Assembly: GCF_029690045.1 (NCBI RefSeq)
Contig: NZ_CP121464.1
Coordinates: forward strand, 5,952,001 to 6,016,000
DNA length: 64,000 nt
Direction of reading: 5' to 3'
Origin: Janthinobacterium rivuli
Lineage (GTDB): Bacteria; Pseudomonadota; Gammaproteobacteria; Burkholderiales; Burkholderiaceae_D
The translations under genes were made by a program, and so were the position numbers. The notes under the pieces were generated by a model. It was given only the letters and a program-made list of their open reading frames with translations, was not told the DNA's origin and ran no database searches. The stretch's first letter is position 1, and the number at the start of each line of letters is the position of its first letter. Of the stretch, positions 18,863 through 30,634 are shown piece by piece.

Positions 18863-19663
18863 CTACACCGCGCGCGCCTGCCTGATGGCGCGCGTGGCGA
18901 TAAAGCTGGGCAAGTATTTTTCAATTTCAAAGCGCGGGTGCGGATGCATTCCCTCGTGATACCCCGCCAGCACGAAGCCCGCCGCCAGCTGGCCGCCGAT
19001 CTGGCTGTCCAGCCCGTGACCGAAGATCAGCGCTTCGCCCTTCTCCATGCGCGATGCCAGCGCATCGGCGTCCATATCCTCCAGATCCGAATACGGCAGC
19101 ACGAAGCGGGGCCGTATCAAGCCCTGCTGTGCCCATTGCGGGTCGCGGTCGCCGATGAACACGGCCGGATTGAAAAAACTGCTCAACAGCACGCCGCCGT
19201 CGGCCAGCACGCGCGCGCATTCGCGCCATACGGGGCCGATGTCGGGCACGTACTGGTTCGATACAGGATGGACGATGACATCGAAACTGGCATCGGCAAA
19301 GCGGCTCAGGTCGCGCATGTCGCCCTGCACGGTGGCCAGCTGCAAGCCGTCACGTTCAGCCACCATGCGGTCTTTCGCCAGTTGCTGCCCGGACAAATCG
19401 AACACGGTCACGTGCGCGCCGGCGGCCGCCAGCACGGGCGCCTGCTGCCCGCCGGCGCCGGCCAGGCACAGGATACGCTTGCCATGCACCTCGCCCAGCC
19501 AGCCGGCCGGCAAGGAGCCGGGCGTCAAATGAATTTGCCACTGCCCGGCACGCGCCGCGGCGATGGTGGCGCTGTCGACAGGCTGCGACCATGGGCTGTT
19601 CTGTGCAGCCTGGGCATCCCAGGCTTGCTGATTATGCGGCAAGAAGTTGTTACTTAAAGGCAT
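18863..19663 (-). CDS. Class I SAM-dependent methyltransferase
   Basis: Cytoplasmic enzyme of 266 residues. Motif I is ILCLAGAGGQQAPVLAAAG, followed by VTVFDLSGQQL (acidic end of strand 2), GDMRDLSRF and FDVIVHPVSNQYV. These are the SAM-binding elements of a Rossmann-like methyltransferase. The substrate is unknown. The ATG at 19663 is preferred because GAAAGGA lies six to seven bases upstream; ATG 19669 sits inside that ribosome site. It converges with the HIRAN-like gene, six bases away. Confidence 0.85.
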   Translation of the reverse strand: MPLSNNFLPHNQQAWDAQAAQNSPWSQPVDSATIAAARAGQWQIHLTPGSLPAGWLGEVHGKRILCLAGAGGQQAPVLAAAGAHVTVFDLSGQQLAKDRMVAERDGLQLATVQGDMRDLSRFADASFDVIVHPVSNQYVPDIGPVWRECARVLADGGVLLSSFFNPAVFIGDRDPQWAQQGLIRPRFVLPYSDLEDMDADALASRMEKGEALIFGHGLDSQIGGQLAAGFVLAGYHEGMHPHPRFEIEKYLPSFIATRAIRQARAV

Positions 19664-19958
19664 AGTCATCCTTTCAGAAAAAACAGGACGCGAATGTAGC
19701 ATGACGCATGGCAAGGCGTCGCACCTTGCAAAAAAACCACACAATTCCTGATGGCAATTTCCTCGTCAGCACCGCCATTCCACGGGCACGACAAGGTGAG
19801 CGCCCCGCTTATCCCGCTTGGGAATGGCTTGCACGACAGGGAAAATAATTACAATTAAGATATTTGTTTCCGGAAATCTGGTAAGGTAATCCGCATCGAT
19901 CACCCGCCGTGGCGGCAGGCGCACACGCCAGCGCCACACGCGTCACCTGCTTCCTACG

Positions 19959-22900
19959 ATGATACCTGCCAGCGTCCAGCACCTGTTCCACCTTCCCGCC
20001 GATCCGGCCCAGTTGCACCATGGCCAGCATGCGCCGGGCCTCGTGCTGCTGTCGCTCGTGATCGCCATTTTCACGTCGTGGATGGCTTTCCAGATGACGG
20101 CGTACAGCCGCGCGCAGGCAAGCATCAGCCGCCGCTTGCACTTGCTGTGCCTGCTGGCCGGCAGCCTGGCGCTGGGCTGCGGCGTGTGGGCCATGCATTT
20201 CATCGGCATGCTGGCCTTCGAGCTGGGCACCAGCGTCGCCTACGATCCGGGCCTGACCCTGCTGTCCATCGTGCCCAGCGTGGCGGCCTCGTTCGTGGCC
20301 CTGGCCACCATCAGCCGGCGCGCCGTCACGGCGCCGCTGCTGCTCGGGAGCGGCCTGCTGGTGGGCCTGGGCATCGGCGCCATGCATTACACGGGCATGC
20401 ACGCCATGCGCATGGGCCTGTCGCTGCGCTACGATCCGCTGCTGTTTGCGCTGTCGCTTGCCGTTGCCGTGGCGCTGGCCACCCTGGCCCTGTGGATACG
20501 TTTCGGCCTGCGCGGCTGGAGCAGCCGCATAGTCGCAGCGCAGCGCACGCTGATCAGCGCCTGCGTCATGGGGTGCGCGATTACCGGCATGCACTACATG
20601 GGCATGCAGGCGGCCCGCTTCGTGGGGACGATTCCCCCTGGCAATGATGCCGATGCCAACCGGCCCATGCTGGTGATCAGCGTGACCCTGCTGACCATCG
20701 CCCTGACCATCCTGGTCGCCTCGGCCGTGGGCATCTTGCGCTACCGCGAGCTGTTTCGCCACCTGAACCAGAGCGAACACTGGACCCGTTCCCTGCTGAC
20801 GAGCACGGTTGACGGCGTCATCACCATCGACCGCCACGGCAACATCGTCGACTTCAACGGCGCCGCCGAGCGCATCCTCGGCTGGCGCTCGGCGGAAATT
20901 GTCGGCCGCCATGTCAGCGTGCTGGTCAGCGACGTGCGCCAGTCGGAACAGCACGGCCTGCTGCACTACCTGCGCACGGGCGAAGGCGACGCGGTCCATA
21001 CCAGCGAGGAAATCGTCTACCTGCGCAAGGATGGCGCCCCGGTCGCCGTGCAGCGCTCGATGGCCAGCGCGCGCCTGGCCGACCAGGATTTATATGTGCT
21101 GTTCATTACGGACATCAGCGAAAGGCGCGCCATGCTGGCCGCCCTGCGCGAAAGCGAGCAGCAGTTGCGCTCGCTGATCGGCAATATTCCCGGCATCGCC
21201 TTTCGCTGCACCACGGCGGAAAACCAGCCCATGCTGTTCATCAGCGATGGCGTGGAAGCCGTCACCGGCTATCCGCCCGCCGATTTTCTCGGCGCGGCGC
21301 CGCGCCGCAGCATCACGGGACTGATCGCCAGCGAAGAGCGCGCCTACGTCATCGACGTCTTCAACCGCAGCGTCGCCAGCGGCGAGCCCTACCTGCTCGA
21401 ATACCGCTTGCTGCATGCCGACGGCACGGCGCGCTGGCTGTGGGAGCGGGGCACCGTCGTGCACGATGCGGCCGGCGCCGTGCGCTGGGTCGACGGCGTC
21501 ATCCTCGACATCAGCGAACGCCGGCAAATGGAGGAAGACTTGCGCATGGCCAAGGAAAAAGCGGAGCTGGCGGCCGCCACGCGGGCCAGCTTTGTCGCCA
21601 ACATGAGCCATGAAATCCGCACGCCGATGAATTCCATACTCGGTTTCACGGATGTGCTGCTCGACTCGCCGCTGGCGCCGGAGCAGCGGCGCCACCTCGA
21701 CACCGTGCGCCAGTCCGGCCGCTCGCTGTTGCGCCTGCTCAACGAAGTGCTCGACACGGCCAAACTGGACAAGGGAGCCGTGGCGCTGGAATTGCGCGAC
21801 TACAGCCTGCTGGCGCTGGTCGATGAACTGGCGTCCACGTATGGCATCCACGCGCGCGCCAAAGGCTTGCGCATGGAGGTGCAGTACGACCCGCAACTGC
21901 CGGCCGTGCTGCATGGCGACGAATTGCGCATGCGGCAAGTGCTGGGCAACCTGCTCGACAACGCCATCAAGTTCACGCCCGGCGGCGGCGTCAGCCTGAC
22001 GGCGCGCCTCAAGGATGGCCAGCTGCACCTGCTGGTGCAGGACAGCGGCATCGGCATCCCCGCGGAACGGCGCGACGCCATTTTTGATCCGTTCGTGCAG
22101 GCCGACGCCTCGACCACGCGGCGCTTTGGCGGCACGGGCCTGGGCACCACCATCAGCCGGCAGCTGGTGACGCTGATGCAGGGGCGCATCTGGGCCGACG
22201 CCGCCTTGCCGCACGGCAGCGTGTTCCACGTCATGCTGCCCTTGTTGCCGGCACGCCAGGCGGCGCTGCCCGCCAGCGAACGCCGCAGCGTGCGCCTACC
22301 GCCCCTGCGCGTGCTGGCGGCCGACGACGTGCCGCAAAACCTGGAGCTGCTGAGCTTGCTATTGGGCAAGCGCGGCCACACGGTGATCACGGCCGGCGAT
22401 GGCGCGCAAGCCCTGCAACTGGCGCAGCAGGACGACTTCGACGTGCTGCTGCTGGACTTGCAAATGCCGCACATGGATGGCCTCGCCGCCACGCAAGCCA
22501 TCCGCGCCGCCGCCCTGCGCGATGGCCGCCCGCGCGTGCCCGTGATCGCCATGACGGCCAGCGTGCTCGATGCGCACCGCAAGGCGGCGCGCGCGGCCGG
22601 CATGGACGGTTTCGCAACAAAACCCGTCGAATGGCAGGCGCTGTCGCAGGAAATCGCCCGCGTGCTGGGCCTGGCGGCGGACCCGGCCGACGCCAGCCAC
22701 GCGCCGGCGCCCGCTGGCGGACGGGTGCTGCACCATGCGGGCGCCCTGCAGCGCTGGGCCGGCAACGACGGCGCCTACCGCGCGGCGCTGGCCCGTTTCG
22801 GAATCGAGCATCCACGTCTGCCGCCGGCCCTGCTGGCTGCCATCGAGGCGCGCGAGCATGCAACGCTCTTGCCTCAGAGCCACCAACTGCGCGGCGTGGC

Positions 22901-23312
22901 GGCCAACCTCGGCCTGGAGCAACTGGCCGCCAGCCTGGCGGCGCTGGAGCAATGCTGCGCCAGCCCCGGCCCCGCCACGGCACAACAGCTCGACGCAACG
23001 CTGGGCGCCCTGCTGACGCAATGGCCGGCGGCCCTGGCCGCCATCGCCCGGCTGGCGCCGCCTGCCTTGCTGGCGACGACAGCAGCGGCAGCCATCGACG
23101 CGCCCGCCGCCCGGCAAGCGGCCAGTGCACTATTAAACGCCTTGCGGCGCGGCGAACTCGATGACGCGGCGCAAGCACAGTTGCAGCACGCCATGGGCGC
23201 GCAAGCGGAGGCACTGGCGCCGCTGTTGCACGCCATCGACGACTTTGATTTCCCCCTGGCGCAGTCGCTGCTGCACGACTTGCTGCACACCTACGCCCCG
23301 GAGTCCCCATGA
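19959..23312 (+). CDS. MHYT-PAS-PAS hybrid sensor histidine kinase with REC and Hpt
   Basis: Inner-membrane phosphorelay kinase of 1117 residues. The N-terminal MHYT domain (about 20-240) shows MHFIGM, MHYTGM and MHYMGM, thought to bind copper and sense a diatomic gas. Two PAS domains follow (about 265-375 and 395-520), then the dimerisation helix with MSHEIRTPMN (His551), the ATPase domain with GGTGLG, a receiver with Asp833 in LLLDLQMPHMDG, and an Hpt module with His975 in SHQLRGVAANLG. The last four bases overlap the HD-GYP gene, so the two form an operon and probably a signalling pair. Confidence 0.92.
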   Translation: MIPASVQHLFHLPADPAQLHHGQHAPGLVLLSLVIAIFTSWMAFQMTAYSRAQASISRRLHLLCLLAGSLALGCGVWAMHFIGMLAFELGTSVAYDPGLTLLSIVPSVAASFVALATISRRAVTAPLLLGSGLLVGLGIGAMHYTGMHAMRMGLSLRYDPLLFALSLAVAVALATLALWIRFGLRGWSSRIVAAQRTLISACVMGCAITGMHYMGMQAARFVGTIPPGNDADANRPMLVISVTLLTIALTILVASAVGILRYRELFRHLNQSEHWTRSLLTSTVDGVITIDRHGNIVDFNGAAERILGWRSAEIVGRHVSVLVSDVRQSEQHGLLHYLRTGEGDAVHTSEEIVYLRKDGAPVAVQRSMASARLADQDLYVLFITDISERRAMLAALRESEQQLRSLIGNIPGIAFRCTTAENQPMLFISDGVEAVTGYPPADFLGAAPRRSITGLIASEERAYVIDVFNRSVASGEPYLLEYRLLHADGTARWLWERGTVVHDAAGAVRWVDGVILDISERRQMEEDLRMAKEKAELAAATRASFVANMSHEIRTPMNSILGFTDVLLDSPLAPEQRRHLDTVRQSGRSLLRLLNEVLDTAKLDKGAVALELRDYSLLALVDELASTYGIHARAKGLRMEVQYDPQLPAVLHGDELRMRQVLGNLLDNAIKFTPGGGVSLTARLKDGQLHLLVQDSGIGIPAERRDAIFDPFVQADASTTRRFGGTGLGTTISRQLVTLMQGRIWADAALPHGSVFHVMLPLLPARQAALPASERRSVRLPPLRVLAADDVPQNLELLSLLLGKRGHTVITAGDGAQALQLAQQDDFDVLLLDLQMPHMDGLAATQAIRAAALRDGRPRVPVIAMTASVLDAHRKAARAAGMDGFATKPVEWQALSQEIARVLGLAADPADASHAPAPAGGRVLHHAGALQRWAGNDGAYRAALARFGIEHPRLPPALLAAIEAREHATLLPQSHQLRGVAANLGLEQLAASLAALEQCCASPGPATAQQLDATLGALLTQWPAALAAIARLAPPALLATTAAAAIDAPAARQAASALLNALRRGELDDAAQAQLQHAMGAQAEALAPLLHAIDDFDFPLAQSLLHDLLHTYAPESP

Positions 23313-24322
23313 ATGTATCCGCCCGGCCCGTGATTCTCGTCGTCGACGATGAGGCGACCAATTTGCAGCTGCTGCGCCAGATCTTGCAGAACGACTACGC
23401 GCTGCTGTTCGCCAAGGATGGCGCGCGGGCGCTGGCACTGGCGCAGCAGGAACGCCCGGCGCTGATCCTGCTCGACGTGATGATGCCCGGCATGAGCGGC
23501 CACGACACCTGCCGCCAGCTGAAAGCGGCGCCGCTGACGGCCGCCATCCCCGTCATTTTCGTCACGGCCCTGAACGACATGCGCGACGAACTCAGCGGTT
23601 TCGAAGCGGGCGCCGTCGATTACATCACCAAACCGCTCAGCCCTGCCATCGTGCGCGCCCGCGTGCGCACGCACCTGTCGCTGGTGCGCATCGATGAATT
23701 GAAGGAAACGCGGCTGCAGATCGTCCAGCGCCTGGGTCTGGCGGCCGAATACAAGGACAATGAAACAGGCTTGCACGTGATCCGCATGAGCCATTACGCG
23801 CGCCTGCTGGGCGTGGCCGCCGGCATGGACGAGGCCGCCGCGGACGACCTGCTGCACGCGGCGCCCATGCACGATGTGGGCAAGATCGGCATCCCCGACC
23901 GCATCCTGCAAAAGCCGGGCAAGCTCGACGCGGAGGAATGGGCCATCATGCAGACGCATGCGCGCATCGGCGGCGACATCATCGGCGAACATGCCGAAGG
24001 CGGCATGCTGGCGCTGGCGCGCGCAATCGCCCTGTCGCACCATGAAAAATGGGATGGCAGCGGTTATCCGGACGGCTTGGCGGGCGAAGCGATTCCGCTG
24101 GCCGGGCGCATCGTCGCCGTGGCCGACGTCTTCGACGCGCTGACCTCGGTGCGCCCGTACAAGCGCGCGTGGTCGGTGACGGACGCCGTGGGCTATCTGC
24201 AAGCGCAACAAGGCAGCCATTTCGATGCGCGGCTGGTCGAACTGTTTGTGCAGGAACTGCCCGCCATCGACGCCATCCGGCTGCGCTGGGCGGAGAAAGC
24301 CGAACACCAGGCGCAGGCTTGA
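23309..24322 (+). CDS. Response regulator with HD-GYP cyclic-di-GMP phosphodiesterase domain
   Basis: Protein of 337 residues. The receiver (about 8-125) has VVDDE, Asp in LILLDVMMPGMSG and Lys in ITKPLS. The HD-GYP domain (about 145-325) has MHDVGKIGIPD, HHEKWDGSGYPDGL and VADVFDALTSVRPYK, so the metal ligands and the GYP motif are intact. It should degrade cyclic-di-GMP when activated. The ATGA overlap with the preceding hybrid kinase supports a direct partnership; the kinase Hpt would feed this receiver. Confidence 0.93.
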   Translation: MNVSARPVILVVDDEATNLQLLRQILQNDYALLFAKDGARALALAQQERPALILLDVMMPGMSGHDTCRQLKAAPLTAAIPVIFVTALNDMRDELSGFEAGAVDYITKPLSPAIVRARVRTHLSLVRIDELKETRLQIVQRLGLAAEYKDNETGLHVIRMSHYARLLGVAAGMDEAAADDLLHAAPMHDVGKIGIPDRILQKPGKLDAEEWAIMQTHARIGGDIIGEHAEGGMLALARAIALSHHEKWDGSGYPDGLAGEAIPLAGRIVAVADVFDALTSVRPYKRAWSVTDAVGYLQAQQGSHFDARLVELFVQELPAIDAIRLRWAEKAEHQAQA

Positions 24323-24634
24323 AGAGTGAACTCCCGCCACGGCCAGCGTTGTTGCGTCACACAAACAAGTGCCGGACAGATGGCGCCGGCGCCGATGCAG
24401 ACCACTGGAAGAGCAAGGAGTTCAATGCCATTATGGCTGGCTGCGGGCCAGGCATTTTGACGCGCATCAAACAGCTCGCAATTTCCTGGCTGTGGCCTTG
24501 CAGATGGCCACGGCCCGTATTTTTTTGACCCATATCAAGCCCAGCATAAGAAAAACGTCCGCCAGCACGGCAATGCTGGACTTGCCCCTGTTGCCGTTCT
24601 AGCCTTGTTGCCATCCTGACTAGCGAATGACACC
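24323..24634. other. Intergenic region upstream of universal stress protein gene
   Basis: About 310 bases. It holds no convincing gene, but carries an FNR-like box at 24525-24538 and a small inverted repeat CCAGCA / TGCTGG near 24562-24579. No terminator with a T-run was seen after the HD-GYP gene. Confidence 0.5.
24525..24538 (+). promoter_or_regulatory. FNR/ANR-like binding site
   Basis: TTGAC-CCAT-ATCAA matches the FNR consensus TTGAT-N4-ATCAA at nine of ten positions. It lies about 100 bases upstream of a universal stress protein gene, a classic target of FNR/ANR regulators under low oxygen. A matching -10 box at the expected distance was not clear. Confidence 0.55.
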
Positions 24635-25471
24635 ATGGCCTATAAATCCATCCTCGTCCACGCCGACCTGTCGCGCCATGCGCCGCAGCGCATCGCCATC
24701 GCGGCGCGGCTGGCGCACGCGCACCAGGCGCACCTGATCGGCGCGGCCATGACGGGCCTGTCGCGCTTTTACGTGGAAAACAACCGCGGCATGCGCGGCG
24801 GCGCCGTGGCGGCGCAGATTTCAGCCCTGCACGGGCAGGCGGAACAGGCGCTGGCCCAGTTTGAAACGCTGGCGCGCCAGGCCGGCGCCGCCTCGCTGGA
24901 ACGGCGCCTGATCGAAGACGATGAAGATGGCGGCATGGCCGTCAGCGCCCGCTACAGCGACCTGACGGTGCTCAGCCAGCACGACGACAGCGAAGCCCTG
25001 CCCGGCGCCATGAGCGACCTGGTGCCCTACGTGATGCTGAACGCGGCCCGTCCCGTGCTGATCGTGCCGCGCAGCGGCCAGTTCGCGCAAGTGGACAACA
25101 CCGTCGTGGTGGCCTGGGATGGCAGCATGGAAGCGACGCGCGCCATCGGCCACGCCTTGCCCCTCTTGCGCGCGGCGCGCCTGGTGGTGCTGGCCCTGCT
25201 GCACCCGCCGGCCGGCCACGCGCAGCCGGCGCGCCACCCGGGCGCCGACATCGCCGCCTACCTGAGCCGCCATGGCGTGCCCGTCGAAGTGCGTTCGGCC
25301 ACCACCACGGGCGACATCGGCGCGGCGCTGCTGGCCATGACCGCCGAAGTGCATGCGGACTTGCTGGTAATGGGCGGCTACGGCCACGCGCGCTTCCGCG
25401 AAATGTTACTCGGCGGCGTGACGGAAACGATCTTGCGCCAAATGACGGTACCGGTGCTGATGGCGCATTGA
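24635..25471 (+). CDS. Universal stress protein, tandem UspA domains
   Basis: Protein of 278 residues made of two UspA-like halves. The first (about 1-145) begins with YKSILVHADLS and lacks a clear nucleotide-binding loop. The second (about 150-278) has VVVAWDGSMEATRA and ends with MGGYGHARFREMLLGGVT, the G-x2-G-x9-G-S/T type ATP-binding pattern. Such proteins support survival in stasis and low oxygen. The FNR-like site upstream fits oxygen-dependent control (inference). Confidence 0.9.
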   Translation: MAYKSILVHADLSRHAPQRIAIAARLAHAHQAHLIGAAMTGLSRFYVENNRGMRGGAVAAQISALHGQAEQALAQFETLARQAGAASLERRLIEDDEDGGMAVSARYSDLTVLSQHDDSEALPGAMSDLVPYVMLNAARPVLIVPRSGQFAQVDNTVVVAWDGSMEATRAIGHALPLLRAARLVVLALLHPPAGHAQPARHPGADIAAYLSRHGVPVEVRSATTTGDIGAALLAMTAEVHADLLVMGGYGHARFREMLLGGVTETILRQMTVPVLMAH

Positions 25472-25540
25472 CGTCAAGCGCGCCATGTTTATTTGCTAAA
25501 TAGCTATAATTGCCTGATTACTTACCTCAAGGCAATGTAC

Positions 25541-26407
25541 ATGAAGCAACAACTGCTTAACTGGAGTAGCACCCTGGCGCCGTTCGGCAGCGACCTGCTG
25601 TGGACAGTCCTGCCGTGGATGCTGCTGTATGGCGTGATCGGCTTTGTGCTGGCGCTCGGCATCTGCTACCAGCTGGCCAGAAAATGCCTGCTGGTGCGCC
25701 GTCCGCCCGCCTGGCATGTGGCCGCCAAGCTCAGCTATGTGTTGATCCTCATCGCGCTGCCGCTCCTCGGTGGCGGGTTTGGCGCCGTACACAGCGTGCA
25801 CCGCGTCGTCAACCAGGCCCTTGAGCGCGACCTGCAGCCGGTGGTCGAAGCGCAGATGCCGGCGCTGCGCGTCTACCTGGAACAGCAGGTCAAGCTGATC
25901 GCCCCGGGCCAGGCTATCAGCATGCGCAGCCTGATCGAACCCTTCGTGCAAGACATGTATTACCGGCCGACATCCGGCAGTTACTGGGAACGCAGCAAGG
26001 CGCGCTGGATCAATGAATTCATCTTGCGTCGCGGCAGCGTGCTGCTGACGCAGGTGCTGCAGGAACAGCTGATCGCCAGGGCAACTGTGCTGGGCGAAGC
26101 GCTCAAGGGCGCCGGTTTCCGTGGCCAGGCGACGGGCGACCTGGCCAGTCTGGGCACCGACCTGGCAGTGCGCCTGACCACCGATGTGGCGCGCCAGGCC
26201 GATTTCAGCAAACTCGACAAATCAGTGCCGATGATTTTCATCGACGCCGTCAAACGCCAGGCCGGCGCCTATTTCAATTCGCTCAAGATCACGCTGGGCC
26301 TGCTCGCGCTGGCCGCGCTGCTGCTGGTGTGGGGCGAGATCATGTTGTACCGCCACTATTACCTGCGCCGCCATCCGGCCACGGCCCTGCCCGTGCCACC
26401 CATGTAA
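25541..26407 (+). CDS. Hypothetical membrane protein
   Basis: Protein of 288 residues, not recognised. Hydrophobic segments lie near residues 20-45, 65-90 and close to the C-terminus (about 250-272), with a long soluble part of about 160 residues between the second and third. ATG 25541 is chosen because AAGG lies eight bases upstream; ATG 25535 is too close to it. A TATAAT at 25505-25510 is a probable -10 box but no good -35 was found. Confidence 0.65.
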   Translation: MKQQLLNWSSTLAPFGSDLLWTVLPWMLLYGVIGFVLALGICYQLARKCLLVRRPPAWHVAAKLSYVLILIALPLLGGGFGAVHSVHRVVNQALERDLQPVVEAQMPALRVYLEQQVKLIAPGQAISMRSLIEPFVQDMYYRPTSGSYWERSKARWINEFILRRGSVLLTQVLQEQLIARATVLGEALKGAGFRGQATGDLASLGTDLAVRLTTDVARQADFSKLDKSVPMIFIDAVKRQAGAYFNSLKITLGLLALAALLLVWGEIMLYRHYYLRRHPATALPVPPM

Positions 26408-26442
26408 AAAAGCCGCGCCTCCTTGCGGATGGCGCGGCTTTT
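26408..26442. terminator. Bidirectional terminator between convergent genes
   Basis: AAGCCGCGCC (26410-26419) pairs with GGCGCGGCTT (26431-26440), flanked by an A-run on the left and a T-run on the right, serving both the membrane protein gene and maeB. Confidence 0.88.
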
Positions 26443-26458
26443 CATGTGCAGCTAGCGC

Positions 26459-28777
<2,319 letters not shown>

Positions 28778-28820
28778 GCTGTGCTGCCTTCCTGTTTGGT
28801 CGATCGGGTGTTCCGGATTT

Positions 28821-28897
28821 TATCAGACCGATTCTTTCAATTAGCTAGGTATTTTCCGCTAGCCACAGTCTGATATCACGAAAACGCATAACCTAGC
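28821..28897. repeat. Two interleaved inverted repeats upstream of maeB
   Basis: TATCAGAC (28821-28828) is the inverse of GTCTGATA (28868-28875), and GCTAGGT (28844-28850) is the inverse of ACCTAGC (28891-28897). The arms alternate in the order A-B-A'-B', and both pairs are offset by exactly 47 bases. In RNA this topology can form a pseudoknot; in DNA it could be two operator pairs at equal spacing. It lies 44-120 bases before the maeB start. Confidence 0.5.
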
Positions 28898-28962
28898 ATT
28901 GTAAGGCCGTCCGGCGACACAAACGTCCTGAACAGGAAAAACTATCAAATTTTATATTTCAA

Positions 28963-29331
28963 TTAGTTTTGTGATGGATCATCGGAGGCGCGCCACAGCG
29001 GCAGCGCGGCGACGGCGCGCTCGATATCGTCCATGTCGTCCGCGCCCAAGGTGTCGTCGAAGGGCGCGGACAAAATGCGGCGCATCAGCGCCAGACGCGT
29101 CGTCGCTTGCTGCGCATCGATGAAGCGCGTCGTTTCCGCGCAATACCGCGCGCGCCGCTCGGCATCGGCGCCGTCATCGTCGCCATCGGGATAATAATGG
29201 CGGCCGATGTGATGCAGCGACTGCAGCAGGAATTCGATCTCGCGCAGGATGCGCAGCGCATCCTCGCCGGACAGCACGATGCGGCGGTTGGCGGGCAGCA
29301 GGGATGGCGGCGTGGCGGGATGGTCAGCCAT
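28963..29331 (-). CDS. Hypothetical protein
   Basis: Protein of 122 residues, not recognised. It is acidic, mostly helical in appearance, with a DGDDDGADAE stretch in the middle, and has no signal peptide or membrane segment. ATG 29331 is preferred over an upstream TTG; a weak AGAAAGA precedes it. It lies 33 bases after the CynX-type transporter gene on the same strand, so it is probably its operon partner. Confidence 0.6.
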   Translation of the reverse strand: MADHPATPPSLLPANRRIVLSGEDALRILREIEFLLQSLHHIGRHYYPDGDDDGADAERRARYCAETTRFIDAQQATTRLALMRRILSAPFDDTLGADDMDDIERAVAALPLWRASDDPSQN

Positions 29332-29364
29332 GGCGGATCTTTCTATCAAGGACAAGCCGACAGC

Positions 29365-30567
29365 CTACGCGATTTTTGCCGCTGGCGACGCCAACCGCGC
29401 ACCGGGCGCGAAGCGCACGGCGATCAGCAGCAACAGCACCACGCCGCCCGCCATCACCATCCACGCCTGGGCCAGGCTGGACGAATGCTGGCGGATCAGG
29501 CCGGCAATGAACGGCATGCTGCTGGCGATGATGTAGCCGCCGCCCTGCACAAAACCGAGCAGCGCGCCGGCGCCGGCCGGGTCACGCACGTGGTCCATGC
29601 TGACGATCAGCGACAGGGGGAACAGCGAACCGATGCCGCAGCCCAGCAATATCACAGCAGGAATGGCCAGTTGCACGGGCGCCACGATCAGGCAAGCCAG
29701 GCCGGTCAGCACGGACAACAATACGGACAATAACAGGATGCGGCGGTCGGGGAAGCGGTGGATGACGCTGGAAATCACCAGTCCCGCCAGCACTTCCACC
29801 AGGGTCAAGGCGCCGAGCAGCAAGCCGCTGTCGGCCGCGCTCCAGCCCAGCTCCGTATAAAACGGCGGCAGCCAGGCCAGCACCAAGGTGTAGGCGCCCG
29901 TGCCGATGCCGAAAAACACCATCAGCAGCCAGGCGCGTGGGCTGCCCACGGGCAGGCTGGCGCCCGCGCCGCCGGACACCTCCACGCGCGCGGCCGATGC
30001 GCGGCGCCACAGCAGCGCGGCGGCCACGGCGGGCAGCGCCCACAGGGCCAGCAGCGCCTGCCAGCCCAGCGATTGCGCCAACGGTGAAGCGGACGCGGCG
30101 GCAATGGCCGCGCCGCCCATGATGCCCGTTGTATAAAAGCCCATCAGCTGGCCGGCCCGCTCGGGAAAATGGCGCTTGATGAAGGCCGGTAGCAGCGCCT
30201 GCACCAGCGCGATGCCCAGGCCGCCCAGGGCCGCCGTGGCGATCAGGCCGCCGCTGCCGTGCAAGGGCCAGCGCAGCGCGCAGGCGGCGGCGATGATGGC
30301 GATGCCCAAGCTAATGCCGCGCGCCACGCCGAGCCGGCGCTGCAACTGCGCGCCCGCCAGCGCGCACAAGCCCATGGCGAACACGGGCACCGTGGTCAGC
30401 AAGCCCGCGTCAGCATTGCTGAGGCCCGTGCTGGCCTGGATGCTGTCGAGCAAGGGACCGATGGCGGCAAGGATGGGGCGCAGGTTCAGCCCCAGCAAGA
30501 TGATGGCGGCCACCAGCAAGGCCGAAGACGTTGAAGAAGGGGAAGCGGCAGGGCGTGTGGAAGGCAT
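29365..30567 (-). CDS. MFS transporter, CynX/NimT family
   Basis: Twelve-helix major facilitator of 400 residues. ILLGLNLRPILAAIGPLL near the N-terminus is the hallmark of the CynX/NimT (cyanate / 2-nitroimidazole) group; PERAGQLMGFYTTGIMGG is also typical. Substrates in this group vary and cannot be fixed. It is divergent from a MarR regulator with an AT-rich operator between, so it is probably repressed by that regulator. It appears to be co-transcribed with the small gene at 28963-29331. Confidence 0.85.
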   Translation of the reverse strand: MPSTRPAASPSSTSSALLVAAIILLGLNLRPILAAIGPLLDSIQASTGLSNADAGLLTTVPVFAMGLCALAGAQLQRRLGVARGISLGIAIIAAACALRWPLHGSGGLIATAALGGLGIALVQALLPAFIKRHFPERAGQLMGFYTTGIMGGAAIAAASASPLAQSLGWQALLALWALPAVAAALLWRRASAARVEVSGGAGASLPVGSPRAWLLMVFFGIGTGAYTLVLAWLPPFYTELGWSAADSGLLLGALTLVEVLAGLVISSVIHRFPDRRILLLSVLLSVLTGLACLIVAPVQLAIPAVILLGCGIGSLFPLSLIVSMDHVRDPAGAGALLGFVQGGGYIIASSMPFIAGLIRQHSSSLAQAWMVMAGGVVLLLLIAVRFAPGARLASPAAKIA

Positions 30568-30634
30568 GGGATAGTCCTTGCCTCGCTGGGAGGCACATGG
30601 TTTAATGCGTCATCAAATATGACTCGATGAAAAG

